DNA of 6,250 bases from an uncultured Planctomycetaceae bacterium (GTDB lineage: Bacteria; Planctomycetota; Planctomycetia; Planctomycetales; Planctomycetaceae): positions 1-6,250 of the forward strand of contig CAIXQV010000605.1 in NCBI GenBank assembly GCA_903921605.1, read 5' to 3'. Shown here in pieces: positions 6,067 to 6,250 of the stretch. Positions within the stretch are counted from its first letter, which is position 1. Each line of letters opens with the position of its first letter. Below the pieces are notes generated by a model. The model worked only from the letters and a program-made list of their open reading frames with translations, made no database searches and was not told the origin of the DNA. Made by a program: the position numbers and the translations under genes.

Positions 6067-6250
6067 CTATGGCACTGGAACTGGCGGCATACGCCCAATA
6101 TCCAGAGCCCGTCGAGCACAGCCAGCAGCGCCGATGAAACCAGCGTCACCACCCAATGAGGCGTACTCGATCGAAATCTTGTCCGCGATGGTCGTAAATG
6201 TTCGGCCACGAAACTCCTGTCGCACGCGACGCAGGAACTCACGCCCCACC
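6067..6250 (-). CDS. ROK-family sugar kinase or regulator, C-terminal fragment (cut by window edge)
   Basis: Only the last 60 or so residues are present; the gene continues beyond the right edge. The readable frame contains the segment SIEYASLGGDAGFIGAAGCAR, which matches the C-terminal pattern of ROK proteins (a hydrophobic strand, then LG-DAG-IGAA). ROK members include glucokinase, N-acetylglucosamine and N-acetylmannosamine kinases, and NagC/XylR-type repressors. The DNA-binding and catalytic regions that would separate these lie outside the window. The first codon visible here is GTG, but it is most likely an internal valine. The stop at 6067-6069 is 26 nt before the DUF1343 start, on the same strand, so the two are probably co-transcribed. 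Confidence 0.75.
   Translation of the reverse strand, partial: VGREFLRRVRQEFRGRTFTTIADKISIEYASLGGDAGFIGAAGCARRALDIGRMPPVPVP

Overview
The window looks like chromosomal DNA of a Planctomycetes-type bacterium of moderate GC. This is inferred from the protein style, not from a marker gene: a jelly-roll domain of the kind abundant in planctomycetes is fused to a transporter, the DUF1343 protein has no signal peptide, and the intergenic DNA is rich in palindromes. There is no rRNA, tRNA, transposase, phage gene or CRISPR array.

Layout. (1) 14-2380 (+): a large SLC13/DASS-type permease with two TrkA-C-like (RCK_C) domains in its central cytoplasmic loop and an exported N-terminal beta-sandwich domain. 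(2) 2410-3816 (+): glucose-6-phosphate isomerase (pgi), 29 nt downstream of the permease and probably co-transcribed with it. (3) 3817-4003: an intergenic region dominated by a 79-nt imperfect palindrome (3866-3944), followed by a smaller hairpin in the leader of the next gene. (4) 4004-4687 (+): a UPF0173-family metallo-beta-lactamase-fold hydrolase. (5) 4688-4852: a gap between convergent genes, packed with copies of the decamer CAGCCTGCTG/CAGCAGGCTG, several of them forming short perfect hairpins. (6) 4853-6040 (-): a DUF1343 protein, the family that includes NamZ exo-beta-N-acetylmuramidases (GH171). (7) 6067-6250 (-): the C-terminal end of a ROK-family sugar kinase/regulator, cut by the window edge and lying 26 nt upstream of the DUF1343 gene.

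How the genes may work together. Both strands have a carbohydrate theme. The plus strand pairs a transporter with Pgi (glucose-6-P/fructose-6-P interconversion). The minus strand pairs a ROK protein with a DUF1343 protein, which could mean salvage of amino sugars or MurNAc-type sugars. The families are recognised from visible motifs; the metabolic link is inference. The most distinctive features are the jelly-roll/SLC13/RCK_C architecture, the two palindromic repeat clusters and the ROK-DUF1343 pair. No clearly new multi-gene system is evident.
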